Positions 10,950 to 22,552 of a stretch of DNA of 64,000 bases are shown in pieces. The notes under the pieces were generated by a model. That model was not told the origin of the DNA and ran no database searches. It worked only from the letters and a program-made list of their open reading frames with translations. Origin of the DNA: Rhizomys pruinosus (Eukaryota > Chordata > Mammalia > Rodentia > Spalacidae); NCBI GenBank assembly GCA_009823505.1, contig VZQC01004719.1:405206-469205 (forward strand), read 5' to 3'. How positions within the stretch are numbered: position 1 is the stretch's first letter; each line of letters starts with the position of its first letter. A program made the position numbers and the translations under genes.

Positions 10950-11205
10950 GGGCTGGAGAGATGGCCTAGCGGTTGGGAGCGCCGACCGCTCTTGCAGAGG
11001 ACCTGGGTTCGATCCCCAGCACCCACATGGCGGCCGAGAACCGTCTGGAACTCCAATTCCAGGAGAACTCCAGTTCCAGGGGATTCCGACGCCCTCTTCT
11101 GACCTCCGAGGCATTGCACGACACGGGGGCACAAACTTGCATGCAGACAGTACATTCATACACATACGGAAATAAATAAAATTAATAAAAAAAAATTAAA
11201 AAAAA
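10950..11205 (+). mobile_element. B2 SINE, young subfamily (third of three)
   Basis: Near-identical to the copy at 1773: GGGCTGGAGAGATGGCCTAG head, GGTTCGATCCC B box, CpG-rich body and doubled CTCCARTTCCAGG block. Flanks AGAAGTACTATCCT at 10936-10949 and about 11206-11219 are the target duplication. Confidence 0.92.
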
Positions 11206-11240
11206 AGAAGTACTATCCTAATCCTTGTCTTCCCTAGATA

Positions 11241-11568
11241 TATTAGTTACTTTTCTGTTGCTGTGATAAAATACCATGACCAACAGGAAATAAAAGAAAG
11301 TGTTCATTTTGGTGTATGGTCCCAGAAGTAGAATCCATGGTGGAGAAGGCATGTTGGAAAGAGCAGGAAGCTGAATAAACACATATCAATGATACAAAGA
11401 AAGCAGGAAGAGAGAACAGGAAGCAGGGCATGTCTATCAATCATCATAGTCCAACCCCAGTGAAATACTTCCTGTAGTAAGCCTACATCTCTTAAAGCAC
11501 CACCAATTTGGGACCAAATGTTCAAATTCATAAGCCTATGGGGAACATTTCTCATTTAAACCACCACT
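11241..11568 (+). mobile_element. URR1-like element
   Basis: The start TTACTTTTCTGTTGCTGTGA, the block ATACCATGACCAACAGG and the end CTATGGGGAACATTTCTC...AAACCACCAC match the ends of the copies at 47369, 58748 and 60492. URR1 is described in rodents as a nonautonomous hAT-Charlie-type DNA transposon; I recall the name from family knowledge and could not search it. Confidence 0.7.
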
Positions 11569-13085
11569 CTAGTGTATACAACAGTTTATGATTGTTTCTG
11601 CTAAAGCTATTTAATGATCACTTACAATCATGAAATAGTTACATCATATTTTTTCAGGTCTGACTAATAACAGTGAAGTAATTTTTGTCCCTGTCCTTCC
11701 ACAAAGAAATCAGGTGCAATCCAAACTTGTGCTTTATTTCCTACCTTTCAAAAATTGAAAACAACAGGATATTATCAACAAAATCAGACAAAATGATGAT
11801 TGCATATCATCTTTGCTTTTGACTAACCTGTGTCATAACTATGCAGATCTTTAGCAATTGTCATTTAACTTTTAGTCCTAGAAAGTGAGCTCAAATTCCT
11901 TTCCTATGTGTTATTGCATCCAGTAAGCAAAGGGAATTTCTGTATATCCCATCTGCAACATTATTTTATAATTTTCTTCATCTGCATGGTAAAGCTTGAT
12001 GAACCTGTGCTGTAATACAACAATGCAGTGCACAGGCTATTGCTGCCATCCGTCTTCTGAGAAGCCTGTGCAGACATGATTCTGCAGGTAATGGGCTGTT
12101 TCAGTTCTGCCTGAGACTTCATTGCTTCTCTACCCCAGCATCAGCTGTTGTCACTTGGAATAGTAAAAGAACACTGATCGTCTTTTCAATATTCTCTTCC
12201 AATACGTAATTGAGATAAGTGAAAGAGCATGTTCAGTTTTTTGAAAACAATAATAACAACAAAGCTCATCACCATTTAGCATAGTTTTATAAATTATGAG
12301 TATATTTACAGGTTGGACATTCTCCATGAACTAACAACAATATGAAATTGTTTTATGACAAATTTTAGTAGACTTTATTTTTGATAAATTAATTTTAAAA
12401 AACAAAATAGGCAGATGTTCATTTGCAACAAAATGGAAAATAAAACAGTGCAAATAAAGCCACTAAGCTTGGAAGAAAATGTACAATTATCCATTTGAGA
12501 GGTTGATACCTAGAACCAGTCTGTCGAGTCTGTCATTTGTAAGCTTTCATAAGGAAAGTTTTATTGCCACACAGATAGTGACATTCATTTCTGTGCTATC
12601 TATTCACATGCAAGTTATATCAATAGAGAGGAGTACTTATGACAGATACCATATGCACCCAGAATTGTAAAACACATATTTTATACCTTTTATAGAACAA
12701 CAATGCTGACCCTTTATTTAAAGCAAGGATTTGGAGCCTTCACAGAAGTTTTCTCAAAGCTTTTGAAAAAGTACAAATATCTAGATATTAGGATTTATTT
12801 CAGTTGACCTCAGCAAACTTCCATAATTTGACTGTGCAGAAAGAACTGAAAGCTACCAACAAAATCTATAATGAACTAAAAAATACATCATTTTTTTATC
12901 AGGGGTAGAGACCATAGAGATTCAGATTTGTCACATTAGTCACAACCTTGGGTAAAAACAAGCATGTGTAACATAATTAAGAAGGCTTAATTCTATCTCT
13001 TCTTGATTGGCCAAATGGCTATATTATGAATGACCTGGAATGGCTTAAATGATTCTAGAGAAAGTAAAATCCTTATAAAATATAT
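11569..13085. other. No recognised feature
   Basis: About 1.5 kb of AT-rich sequence without a repeat family, RNA gene or exon that I can support. Confidence 0.5.
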
Positions 13086-13093
13086 TTATTGTA

Positions 13094-13235
13094 GCCAGGC
13101 ATGGTGGTGCACACCTTTAATCCTAGCACCTTGGAGGAAGAGGCAGGTGGATCTTTGTGAGTTCAAGGCCAGCCTGGTCTACAGAGTGAGTTCCAGGCCA
13201 GCTGGAGCTACAGGGAGACCCTGTCTCGAAAAGAC

Positions 13236-13264
<29 letters not shown>
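13094..13264 (+). mobile_element. B1 SINE with long poly(A)
   Basis: GCCAGGCATGGTGGTGCACA, GGCCAGCCTGGTCTACAGAG and GACCCTGTCTCGAAAAGAC are diagnostic B1 blocks. An uninterrupted poly(A) of about 28 bases suggests a fairly recent insertion. Confidence 0.93.
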
Positions 13265-13266
<2 letters not shown>

Positions 13267-13284
13267 TATATATATATATAGTTA

Positions 13285-13316
<32 letters not shown>
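13265..13316. repeat. (TA)n / (TG)n microsatellite
   Basis: Directly after the B1 poly(A) there are two TA runs and a TG run. Microsatellites often arise at SINE tails. The short open frames here are read through low-complexity DNA. Confidence 0.9.
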
Positions 13317-16287
13317 TTTGGAGGAAATAAAGATCACTTTGAGGTCAGGTTTCCAAGAACACATCACAATTGACTACTTTGAACTATGCATGGATGCTTC
13401 AAACACAGGTGCTTCAGATAAAGGCCCTGCAGCAAAAATCTTTGAATTATTTTTTTTCTCTGTGATCTGTCTTACTTGCTTTGGAATCAGTGTTTATTTA
13501 TTTTAACTTTCATACCTCCTTCTGTTCAGCAAAAATCTCTGATCTAGGAACTACTGGTGCTGTCTATAGTTGAACATAGCACAGTGAACAGCACTACTTG
13601 GACAGTGGCTCTACAGAGCCTTTCATCCACTGACAATGTACATGACAAACGGGTCATATTTCCTTAGCCATATATGACTCGAAAGTCTTTTCATGCTGAA
13701 TAAATTCTATGTTGGAGAATTCTGCAAGGTTGATACAGTGTCAAGTAGGTTAGGTGATGATCAAAGGGAAATGATTAGAAGGATAAATGCAAGAAGTGGA
13801 AACAGTTTTGGAATGACTAGCACAGAGAACACGATGAGTGGGATGGTGGGTATGAATTTAGGAAATAATTAGAAACAAGATTTGAAGGCCTATTTCATGC
13901 CATGTTGAGCAACATGGACATTTCATAAGATGTTATGAGGTTCTAAAGGAAATTTGAGTTATGTCTAACATGATCAGTGGGAAAAATATTATTCTCTTAT
14001 GTGGGGAAAAGATTCTAGACAGAGTCAGTCTTGGAACAGGAAGTCTGGCCATGTGTCCATATAGACTTAGTAGCTGGTACAAAGACGTTTGCCACTGAGA
14101 GGAGCGAAGCAATAAACACAACTTTCAAAAATAATTTGAAGGTTCAATAGGTACAGACTTTGGTGGCTCTTTATACATAAAGGCTATAAAGAAAGAATTT
14201 AGGATGATTGAAGATCTGGCTTCATCTTTGACCAAGAAAAAGCATTTAGAGTCCCTGACATTGACCTATGGTGTCTGCTACTTTAGTTTTATATCTCTCT
14301 TGCCTCAATTTTGCTACTAAAATAACCGTAAAAGTCTCTAGCTCTATTGAGACCACCAATACAAAGTCAATTTGCTTCATGACCCTTGAGCAGAGGGCTC
14401 ACTTTGAGGATTTCATTTTGTAAATGGCTGGGGGCTCACTGAAACGAGCTGTGACACATTCAAAACTATCTTAATATTGCAAACCGTTGACGGCAAGGAT
14501 ATTTGCATACCTCTGTCTGACAGTCTAGGACAAGGAACTCCTTTCACCTTACAGATCCATTAATCCTTCCAAATGATTGCATTTAATGTACGACTCATAT
14601 TCATTCAACTGCTATACTTGGACCATTTAAAGGATCCATGGGCCATTTACTTCTTTTAGAGATTGTTAGCAATGCTATCTTGGGGATTTATGCTTCCTTT
14701 ACCATGTTTCGTGAACTGTGAGTTGGGTCTGTGCTATTCATTTATCCTAGTCTGGGGAAAGCAAAAACAGAAATAAGAGAAAAAATAGCGAATAAAGCAA
14801 TGTTTGTATTTATCGTTTATACATTGAGCATCGGCTAAACACTATTCTGTATTCAGATGATAAATATTCAGCAAGTTGTGTATTGGCTATAGAATTATGC
14901 AGTGAAAAGAATGGGTTTTAGCTGCATTCATATTGATTCCCAGGTAGTCATACATCATCTTTATTGAAAACAGCACAAGGCTGGCTTTGAAAGCAGTGTC
15001 TTCTTGTACTCCCAGGCTAACTTGCTGCTCTCTGACTCCACACATTGTAAAATTTTCTCTCACATTCATATCCAAACATTAAATGTGGCTGGATAAAGAG
15101 ATGGAAAGTAGCTGAAATTGGCTAACCTATCTTAAAAATGTAATTTCTTCCTTCCTGGGCTGTCTTTTCTACAAGACTGTGAAGCCTCTGGTAATATCAC
15201 ACATTTCTTCCTCTCCATATGTTAATTTCTTAGTTAGTTTCCAAGTATAGCCGATATATGATCTGTATTTAAATTTTTCATAGTATTCTCCTTCCCACCC
15301 ACTCTCACACGAATTTCTTTTAATGGCATATTTTCTTAGGTAACTTATGTTAACTATGAGCCATTTTCTTTCTCTTTACTATGCACCTTCTCTTAACTCT
15401 AAGCTTGTAGTTCTTGCAGATTTGTTTCTTTTTGGAAAGTTTTGATCTACCTGTTTGAAAAAAAGCCAGCTGTCTATGGCATTCCCAAAAGAAGTAAGGG
15501 GGCTCAGTGATCTTTATCCAGGAGGAATACTTTGTTCCCAGCAGAAGATGGGTGAAATGTTCCAGTCCATGTTTCTTCATTGTGTTTCTATATGTAGAAA
15601 ATCTGCAAGAGAGTCAATTCTTCTTTCAGTAAGTTCTTTAGAGAAAAATCAAGAGCACTTCTTATTTGAGAATAATTGAGGGCCAAACATGACAGTTCTG
15701 ATTAGGAGCACGGCATAGGATTGCTTGAAAAAGGATCCTTTAGGGAGTTACTGGAAATATTTACATTAAAGATAGAACGTGAGAAGGAAATAAGGGATGA
15801 ATAAACTGGATGAGTGTAGGAGTTGCCAAAGCACAGGTGGTGAGGATGGGCCAAGCACAGCAGCTGCTTCCAGTTAAAAATCTGAACTAAACAGTCAGCT
15901 GTAGGAACCTTGCCCAGTGTAGTCATGTTTATGGGCCCCTCCCAGTGTGCTGGATGAGGTCTGCCTTTTTGTGTTCACACAATGGGTTGTCTCTCACCTC
16001 TGTGCCTCTGATCTTGATTTGATGAACTAGGGCTGCATCTCATGAACTCCACACTTTACTTTCTGTTTGCTTTGCTCACTTCAAGTGAGATCATGAGCCT
16101 TGGTACCAAACAGGATCTAGTATTTGTTTTGTTCCTGTTCTTTATTTAACATGTTTTTGCCCATTTATAAATTGATATCATGCTCTGCTCCTCAAGATAT
16201 AATTTGAAAGGCATCATTTATTTTGTTATTCAAGGTCTTTGGTACTTGAGAATATTTTCTATTTCCAAAGTATATAATCTCCTTACA
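13317..16287. other. Nearly 3 kb without recognised repeats
   Basis: No SINE, L1, LTR or exon was recognised. Open frames of 60-76 codons have no recognisable domain. The DNA may be unique or ancient repeat beyond what can be read by eye. Confidence 0.45.
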
Positions 16288-16292
16288 GCCTG

Positions 16293-16687
16293 TGTGCTGG
16301 ATAGCATTAGTGTCAACTTGACACACCTGGGTTGAGGGAGCCTCAATTGGGGAATTGGCTCCATTGGATTGGCCTGTGGCCACGTCTGTGGAGTATTGTC
16401 TTGATGGTCGAGACCCAGCCCACAATGAGTGGTGCCACCCTGGGCAGGTTGTTGTGTACCATATGAGAAGGCAGGCTGGGCATGAGCCAGGAGACCAAGC
16501 CAGTGAATAGCATTCCTCCATGGCCTGTGCTTCAGCTCCTGCCTCCAGGTTCCTGCCCTGAGTTCCTGCCTTGGGCTCCCTAAGTGACGAACTGTGACTC
16601 AGGAGATGTAAGTTGAATAAATGCTTTCCTCTCCAAGTTGGTGTCGGTCAGAGTGTTTGTCACAGCAATGGAAGACAAACTAGAATA
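16293..16687 (+). repeat. 5' LTR
   Basis: Starts TGCTGGATAGCATTAGTGTC and ends ...GACAAACTAGAATA, where the 3' LTR ends AACA. It carries a TATA-like ACCATATGAGAAGG and a polyadenylation signal AATAAA near 16615. The two LTRs differ at many positions, so the insertion is not recent. Confidence 0.85.
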
Positions 16688-16692
16688 GAAAT

Positions 16693-16711
16693 TGGTACCA
16701 GAGAGTGGGGT
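16693..16711 (+). other. Primer-binding site, leucine-tRNA type
   Basis: TGGTACCAGAGAGTGGGGT lies 5 bases after the 5' LTR. It is complementary, with about one mismatch, to the 3' end of a leucine tRNA (…ACTCCTGGTACCA), the primer class of ERVL and MaLR elements. Confidence 0.7.
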
Positions 16712-16927
16712 ATTGCTGTGACAGACCTGACCTTGGTGTTTTGGGGAAGGATTGTGGAGGCGTTTGGAACTTTGGGCTGGGAAAATCATTGAATGCCTGA
16801 AGATTGTTGCTGTGGAGCATGGAGCAGTTTTGCTGAAAGAGTTGTAAAAGATGGAGGCCTGGCTTGTGAAGTTTGTAGGTTCAAAGAGAAGCAAAGATCA
16901 TCAGGACTGTTTAATCTGTGGGTTCTA

Positions 16928-17401
16928 GTCAGCTGGGGCTGAAGAATCAGCCGTAAGTAACAAGAGACCAGAACCTGAAGTGAAATCTTTGTTTTACTGG
17001 GACAATTGATGCTGGTTAGCTGGGGCTGAAAAATCAGCTGTAAGTAATAAGAGACCAGCATCACTGTGGTGAAATCTTCTGGGAAGAATTTCTTCAGGGT
17101 CAGCACACAGAAACTGTGTTCTAGAAGGGGCCTGAGCATCCATCTCAAGCCAGAATCAGGATTTGGTAGTGTGTAAGTGTCTCTTATATGGTTCTGGTGT
17201 TGAAATTTGAGGGGGTTACAGAGAGCAGCCAAGGCTTGGCACTGTGAGAGGTCAGGAAAGACCATTGGTAGAAGTGCACCTCGGTTGCAGTGAAGACCCC
17301 AGAATTGCAGGGGTCATGGAGAGAAGCTGAGGCTTTGCACCAGGAGAGGTCAGAAGAGACCATTGGTGAAGGTGCTGCCTCAGTTTCAGTGGCGACCCCA
17401 G
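16928..17401 (+). repeat. Internal direct repeats of the LTR element
   Basis: Two pairs of imperfect direct repeats occur. One has GCTGGGGCTGAARAATCAGC at about 16930 and 17016. The other, about 90 bp long, contains GAGAGGTCAG and GACCATTGGT, at about 17211-17300 and 17312-17401. They lie in the noncoding interior and explain the repeated peptides in antisense frames. Confidence 0.75.
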
Positions 17402-17853
17402 CTTTTTGGAGATGCCAGGACCATGGGATTACCACCAAGAGCAGCAGCAGGTGTGGAATGGAGACGGCCTTTGAGATGGGCCTTTGAGATGGGCTGTGTG
17501 TGCCACGAATGGCAGAGTCAGAGAGGGGGAGCTGCTGAAACCTTTTGGAGCCCAGAAGATTGTGACTGAATCCCAGGTGTCCAGCCTTGAGCTACTTTGC
17601 TGGACTTAGGTTTTGTTTGAGTGTGCCTGATTCTTCCCTTTGAAATAAGACGGTACTTGTTTTGGATTTTACAGCAGCCCACAGTTAAGAGACTTTTAAT
17701 AGACTGTGAACTTTTAAGTGTTTGGACATTTTAAGGACTGTGAGGCTTTTAAGGTTGTACTGTCTTAGGTTGTGATTAATGTTAACATCATACATCGGGG
17801 ATAAGAACTGGAAAGGTGGTGGTTTAATAGTGATGTGTTTTGTGTGTCAAGTT

Positions 17854-17861
17854 GAAAGGGG
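17854..17861 (+). other. Polypurine tract
   Basis: GAAAGGGG lies just upstream of the 3' LTR. The second element of this family (21.0 and 32.4 kb) has AAGGGGGC beside its LTR in the same relative position. Confidence 0.6.
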
Positions 17862-17868
17862 CCAATTA

Positions 17869-18274
17869 TGCTGGACAGTTTTAGTGTCAACTTGACAAAC
17901 CTGGGTTGAGGGAGCCTAAATTGGGGAATTGGCTCCATTGGATTGGCCTGTGGCCACATCTGTGGAGTATTGTTTTGATTGTTGAGCAATGTGGGAGGGC
18001 ACAGGCCACAATAAGTGGTGCCACCCTGGGCAGGTTGTTGTGTACAGTATAAGAAGGCAGTCTGGGCATGAGACAGAGGAGCAAGCCAGTGAACAGCATT
18101 CCTCCATGACCTGTGCTTCAGCTCCTGCCTCCAGGTTCCTGCCCTCAGTTCCTGTCTTGGGCTCCCTAAGTGATGAACTGTGACTCAGGAAATGTAAGCT
18201 GAATAAACCCTTTCATCCCCAAGTTGGTGTTGGTCAGAGTGTTTTGCCACAGCAATGGAAGACAAACTAGAACA
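17869..18274 (+). repeat. 3' LTR
   Basis: Starts TGCTGGACAGTTTTAGTGTC and ends GACAAACTAGAACA. It contains a TATA-like ACAGTATAAGAAGG and the signal AATAAA near 18203. It aligns with the 5' LTR along its whole length. Confidence 0.87.
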
Positions 18275-18279
18275 GCCTG

Positions 18280-18900
18280 CTTTGAAAGCTATAAAAGTGT
18301 TCAAAAGAAAAATATTTTAATGAAGAGAAAGCCATATAGAGAGGGGAATGGAATACTGTTAAATCTTGATAATGAATTCTGTCATTTGTAACAACATGGA
18401 AGAATCAAGAAGCAATTTTTGTAAGTGAAATTAACTAGACACAGCACAGCAATTCTGCATGAACTCAGTTACTTGTGAAATTTGAAACAGTTTAGCTCCT
18501 CCAAGCATAGGAGAGTCGTGATTATCAGGGCTTTGGAGGAAGCAAGGGTGGGAAGATATAGCATAAATGGTATAAAATGTCAGTTAGGCAAGAGGAACAT
18601 TTTTAAGAGACATCTTTGCACACCATGGAGACTTCATAATAATCTATTATATTCTTGTAAATTGCTAAGGGTATATTATAAATTTGTACCACAAAATACA
18701 TGAAGTAATTAGTATATTAACTTGATTTAGCCATTCTACATGTATGCATTTCACAATAGCATTTTAAAACCATAAACACACACAATTATTTTGACAGTTG
18801 AAAAAAAGAAAAGATATAAAAACTACTTATAATTTTTCAGATTCTTTTAGTTGTCAGAGACAGAAAAAAACCCTGATCTTGTAAGTAATAAATTAAAAAA
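18280..18900. other. No recognised feature
   Basis: AT-rich DNA without a repeat or exon that I can support. Confidence 0.45.
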
Positions 18901-19115
18901 TATTTATTATTTTATTTTATGTGTATGATTATTTCATGCATGTATATAAGTGCATTCATGTCAAGCAATGCCCATGGAGGTCAGAAGAAGGCATTGAATG
19001 CCCTGGAACTAGAGCTGTGGAGAGTTGTTAGCCACCATGTGGGTGCTAGGAACTGAACCTGGATACTCTGCAAGAATAGCAAGTGCTCTTAACCACTGAG
19101 CCACCTCTCCAGTCC
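18901..19115 (-). mobile_element. B2 SINE, old
   Basis: Reverse complement of B2: an AT-rich tail, GGTCAGAAGAAGGCATTGAA, CCACCATGTGGGTGCTAGGA and the head AAGTGCTCTTAACCACTGAG ending in TCTCCAGTCC. Only one CTGGAACT block is present, as in the older subfamily. Confidence 0.9.
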
Positions 19116-19528
19116 AAGAGTAACAAATTTAATTTAGAGATGTGGATGGCTCTATGTTCTGGTCACTCAGAGGCAATGCCATACTCTGAGGCTACTTTAC
19201 CTGTCCACCTAGCAGCAGCAGCTGTCCTCTGCTCATTGCTCACCTTCTGAGCTCTGTCCACTCCTTTACCTATTCCAGTTTTTTCAATCCTCATTTTCAC
19301 CTTAAACTCCACTTTTGATATTAAATATTTCTAATAACTCCATATAATTATCTTCTTTTCTCAGCTATCCTATGCTGCACATTTAATCCTGACCATTATT
19401 GTTTTTAAATATTCTCAAAACAAAATGGATTTCATGCTAGTGTCAGCACAAAGTAAATGCACACAAGGGTAACTAGATAATCTTGTTTTGTATTATCTGT
19501 AGTTTTGTTAGAGTAGTAAATAGCCCCT
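19116..19528. other. No recognised feature
   Basis: No repeat or exon was recognised between the B2 and the next LTR. Confidence 0.45.
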
Positions 19529-20076
19529 GTGATGGTTAATCCTGGGTGTCAACTTGACTGGATTAGGGATGAACACACATGAGAAAGAGATCTTCAGATT
19601 GGACTACCTCAAGCCAGATGGCCCACCATAAATGTGGGCGTTACCTTCTGCTGCAGCCAGTATAAAAGGCCATGGCAGAGGGAGCTGGTCCCTTTTTCCT
19701 ACAGCTTGCCTTCTCTCTCACTGGTGAGTTTGTCTTGCTGCTGTGATCAACTCTTTGGATCCCAGCGTGGACTGAGATGGGCAGATCTTCTGGAATCCAT
19801 CAGGCCTTCAGCACCGGATTGGGGCTATTGAGACATCTAGCAACTGCCTGGATTCTCAGCCTCTTCTGTGCAGTGCAGCTATTGTTGGACTCCTTGAACT
19901 CTATCCCATCCCCCTGTGAGCAAAATCAATATAAATATATTATATTATAAAATTTTTATATATATAAATCAATATATATATAACTCCATATATATTATAT
20001 ATAATCTACATATATTATAATATATACTCTCTATGCCTTCTCTTGAGGTGTTTCTTCTTTATAGAACCCTAATATA
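19529..20076 (+). mobile_element. Solo LTR, MLT2-like (ERVL)
   Basis: Starts TGTGATGGTTAATCCTGGGT and GTCAACTTGACTGGATTAGG, and carries TATTGTTGGACTCCTTGAAC and an end with ATAGAACCCTAATATA, the block order of mammalian MLT2-type ERVL LTRs. A TATA-like CAGTATAAAAGGCC lies near 19661. A long TA-rich tract (about 19925-20030) interrupts its 3' part; it is much shorter in the second copy of this segment (31319-31464). Confidence 0.7.
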
Positions 20077-20079
20077 GCC

Positions 20080-21008
20080 CCCATAAATTCCACGGGTTCA
20101 CCCTCTAACACTCGTTTCTCTCTGTTAACACCATAATCTACCTTTTTTCCCGTTTCATCACTGGTCAATCATGTGGTCTGGGACCACCCATGGGGAGGCA
20201 TGTTCACTTTAAGTCATGCTAAATAAATGGAATACACAGCGTGGTGAGTGAGATATTGAACTTTTCCTGCCTGGAGTCCGCCTCCCAGTGCATGGCTTCT
20301 GGGTCTCGCCACAGACATCTAGATCTCTGGAAACTTGCCTGCTTTCCTGAATTCTACAAAGAAGCAATCTTCTCCTTTCTCCATCCCTTTCTAAGCCAAT
20401 TCTTTCCTTTATCTTAATCTTGGGCTGCCTCCTCTTGTAATTTCTGTTAATTTTCCTCTAAGGCTTCCTTCGTCCACAGTGTGGCTTTCCAGCCAGCCAG
20501 CCAGCCCATGTCTACCTCCATTCATGCTTAGCTTACAATGGGCCCATATGGCTTTTTTGCCTTCTCCCCTCCACTCTCCTTCTCAAGGCAACTCCTGAGA
20601 TTCCTAGTTTGCCTGCCCTGAGGGTTTTTCTTTAGAATAAATTGCCCTAAAGGTTCTGTTTTTGGGCCCATCCTTAAATTCTTTTTATGAATGAGACTAA
20701 GAACCCTCGAGGGGATGCTCTTTCTCCCCATATCAGTTTGATGGATTGGGTGAGGGTACTACTTTTAGTTAATATATTTAGTGAAAATATTTCTGGAGAA
20801 ATGATGAGTGTGGATATGGCACTTCCATATACATAGGACTGATTAAAGGCAGCAACCATACAGACAAGTGAGGAAAATGCAAACAGGTGGTGCAAATGTA
20901 GACTCAGGTGGGAATGAGTCTGATGTGCTCAGGAAACAGAAGTGAGGCCATGATATTTAAAATTAAGAGGGGTGAAAAACAAAGAAAAATGTTTGAATAT
21001 GAGGCCGA
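20080..21008. other. No recognised feature (left copy of duplicated block)
   Basis: Matches 31468-32379. No repeat family recognised. The short run of CCAG repeats near 20496 is also in the right copy. Confidence 0.45.
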
Positions 21009-22552
21009 TTCTCATCTGGTTTTCCTTTCACTCTACAGCTGTGACAAAGCACTAACCACAAGCTACTTGGGGAAGAAAGGGTTTATTTAAATTTCACCTA
21101 CATAAAGCTTTATAGTGAAGCATTGAGGGAAAGGAAGCCTAGGCGAAACTCACAGGCAGGACCCACAGGCAGAAGCGGAAGCAAGAGACCACAGAGGAAT
21201 GGTGATTGCTGGCTTGCTCTCCTGGCTGTGCTCAGTTGTTTCTTTCTGATATAATGCAAACCACCTATCTAGAGGTGGGACCACCTAGAGTGGTCTATGT
21301 CTTCTCACACCACTCAATGATCAATAAAACATCTCACATGTATTTCCATAGGCAAATCCAATAGATGAAATTTTCCAGTTGTGTTCCTTCTACCCTGGCT
21401 GTCAAGTTCACAACAAGCTATCCAGCACATTGCCCCCTTGTCACTTTTCACATAAACATATCACTGGCTAAAACCAAAACCTTTCCCATTTCTTGTCCCA
21501 ATTATCTTCCTGTTATATTAATATTCACATAAAGCATATCCAACTTTAAAAGTCTACGTCTTTTTAAAAATCAAATAGTTTTAAAAAGGTTTGGAGTGTT
21601 TTTAAAAGTTTCAAGACCCCTTCAATTCTGCCGTTTTCATGCTGCCCAAACCACTACCACAGGGGAGACTCTTACAGGTTACCAAGTTCTGCTTCCGGCT
21701 TGAGATAACGCCTTTGCTTCATCTGGATAACAGCTTCTGTGTGCTAACCCCGAATAAAATAAAATTCTCAAACATTTCACCTCAATTGATGGCTGTTCTC
21801 TTTTTAATCACCAGCTGATTGTTCCGCCCTATCTACCACTTGAATTTGTCCCATTAAAGCAAAAAGTTATCTCTCCTCCTCTGAAGTGCTGGTCTCTTGT
21901 TTATTCAAGTCACTTGTTGTCATTCAGCTGACCAGAAGCCACAGATTCACAATTCAAAATATCACACAAACAGCCCTGGTAGTCTTTGCTTCCTCGAAAC
22001 ATCACAAGCCAGGCCTCCTGTACATGTGCATTTCTCTAAGCTCAGTGGTGTTTCTAGCCCAAGGTTCCCCATGCTTCCACAATCCTCTCTGAAACAACAT
22101 GATCAGGTCCATTACAAAAATACTCCATTCCTGCTATCAACATCTGTTTCAGTTAGGTTTCTCTTTGCTGTACTAAAACACTGACCAAGAGCAACTTGAA
22201 AAAAAGGGTTTATTTCATTAAAATTTTAACAACAGTCCATCCCTGGGAGGAGCCAAGGCAGGGGCTCAGGGCAAGAACTTGCAGGCAGAATCTGAAGTGG
22301 AGACCACAGAGCTCCTGGTTATTGGTTTGCTCCTCTGACCCATGCTCAGCCTGTTTTCTTATACTGTACATAAGTACCTGCCCTGGGTGGCACTACTCAT
22401 TTTGTGCTGGGCCCTCCCACATCTCAAAAAGAATATGCTCACAGACATGCCCCAAAAGCCAATCCAATAGAGGAAACTGTTCAGTTGAGGTTCCCTCTTC
22501 AAGGCGGTCAAGGTGACAACTGAATGTTGACACCTTAAGCTATCTGTCCACA
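21009..22552 (-). mobile_element. Second short LTR retrotransposon, minus strand (left copy)
   Basis: In reverse complement it has the same plan as the element at 16293: a 5' LTR at 22145-22552, a degenerate leucine-type primer site next to it (about 22120-22144), an interior homologous to 16700-17060, a purine tract AAGGGGGC next to the 3' LTR, and the 3' LTR at 21009-21429. Shared interior blocks include CACAAGCCAGGCCTCC and CAGCTGACCAGAAGCCACAG, corresponding to 16920-16870 in reverse. No coding capacity is visible. The interior is shorter (about 0.7 kb) than in the first element. Confidence 0.75.

Larger units (their letters stand above)
16293..18274 (+). mobile_element. Complete short LTR retrotransposon (ERVL/MaLR-like, nonautonomous)
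   Basis: Two LTRs of about 395 and 406 bp flank an internal region of about 1.18 kb. The whole is bracketed by the 5-bp direct repeat GCCTG (16288-16292 and 18275-18279). A primer-binding site like that for leucine tRNA follows the 5' LTR, and a purine tract precedes the 3' LTR. The interior has no gag/pol-like frame; the long open frames there (up to 159 codons) are antisense and show no domain. This fits a nonautonomous ERVL or MaLR-type element, possibly the rodent RMER15 group, but the family name is from memory. Confidence 0.85.

Noticed and set aside
1789..11179. Recurring frames with peptides such as MYECTVCMQVCAPV
   Set aside because: These are translations of B2 SINE copies in both strands and several frames.
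16786..17265. 159-codon minus-strand open frame, the longest in the window
   Set aside because: It is antisense to the noncoding interior of the LTR element. Its repeated peptides come from the internal direct repeats, and no protein domain is visible.
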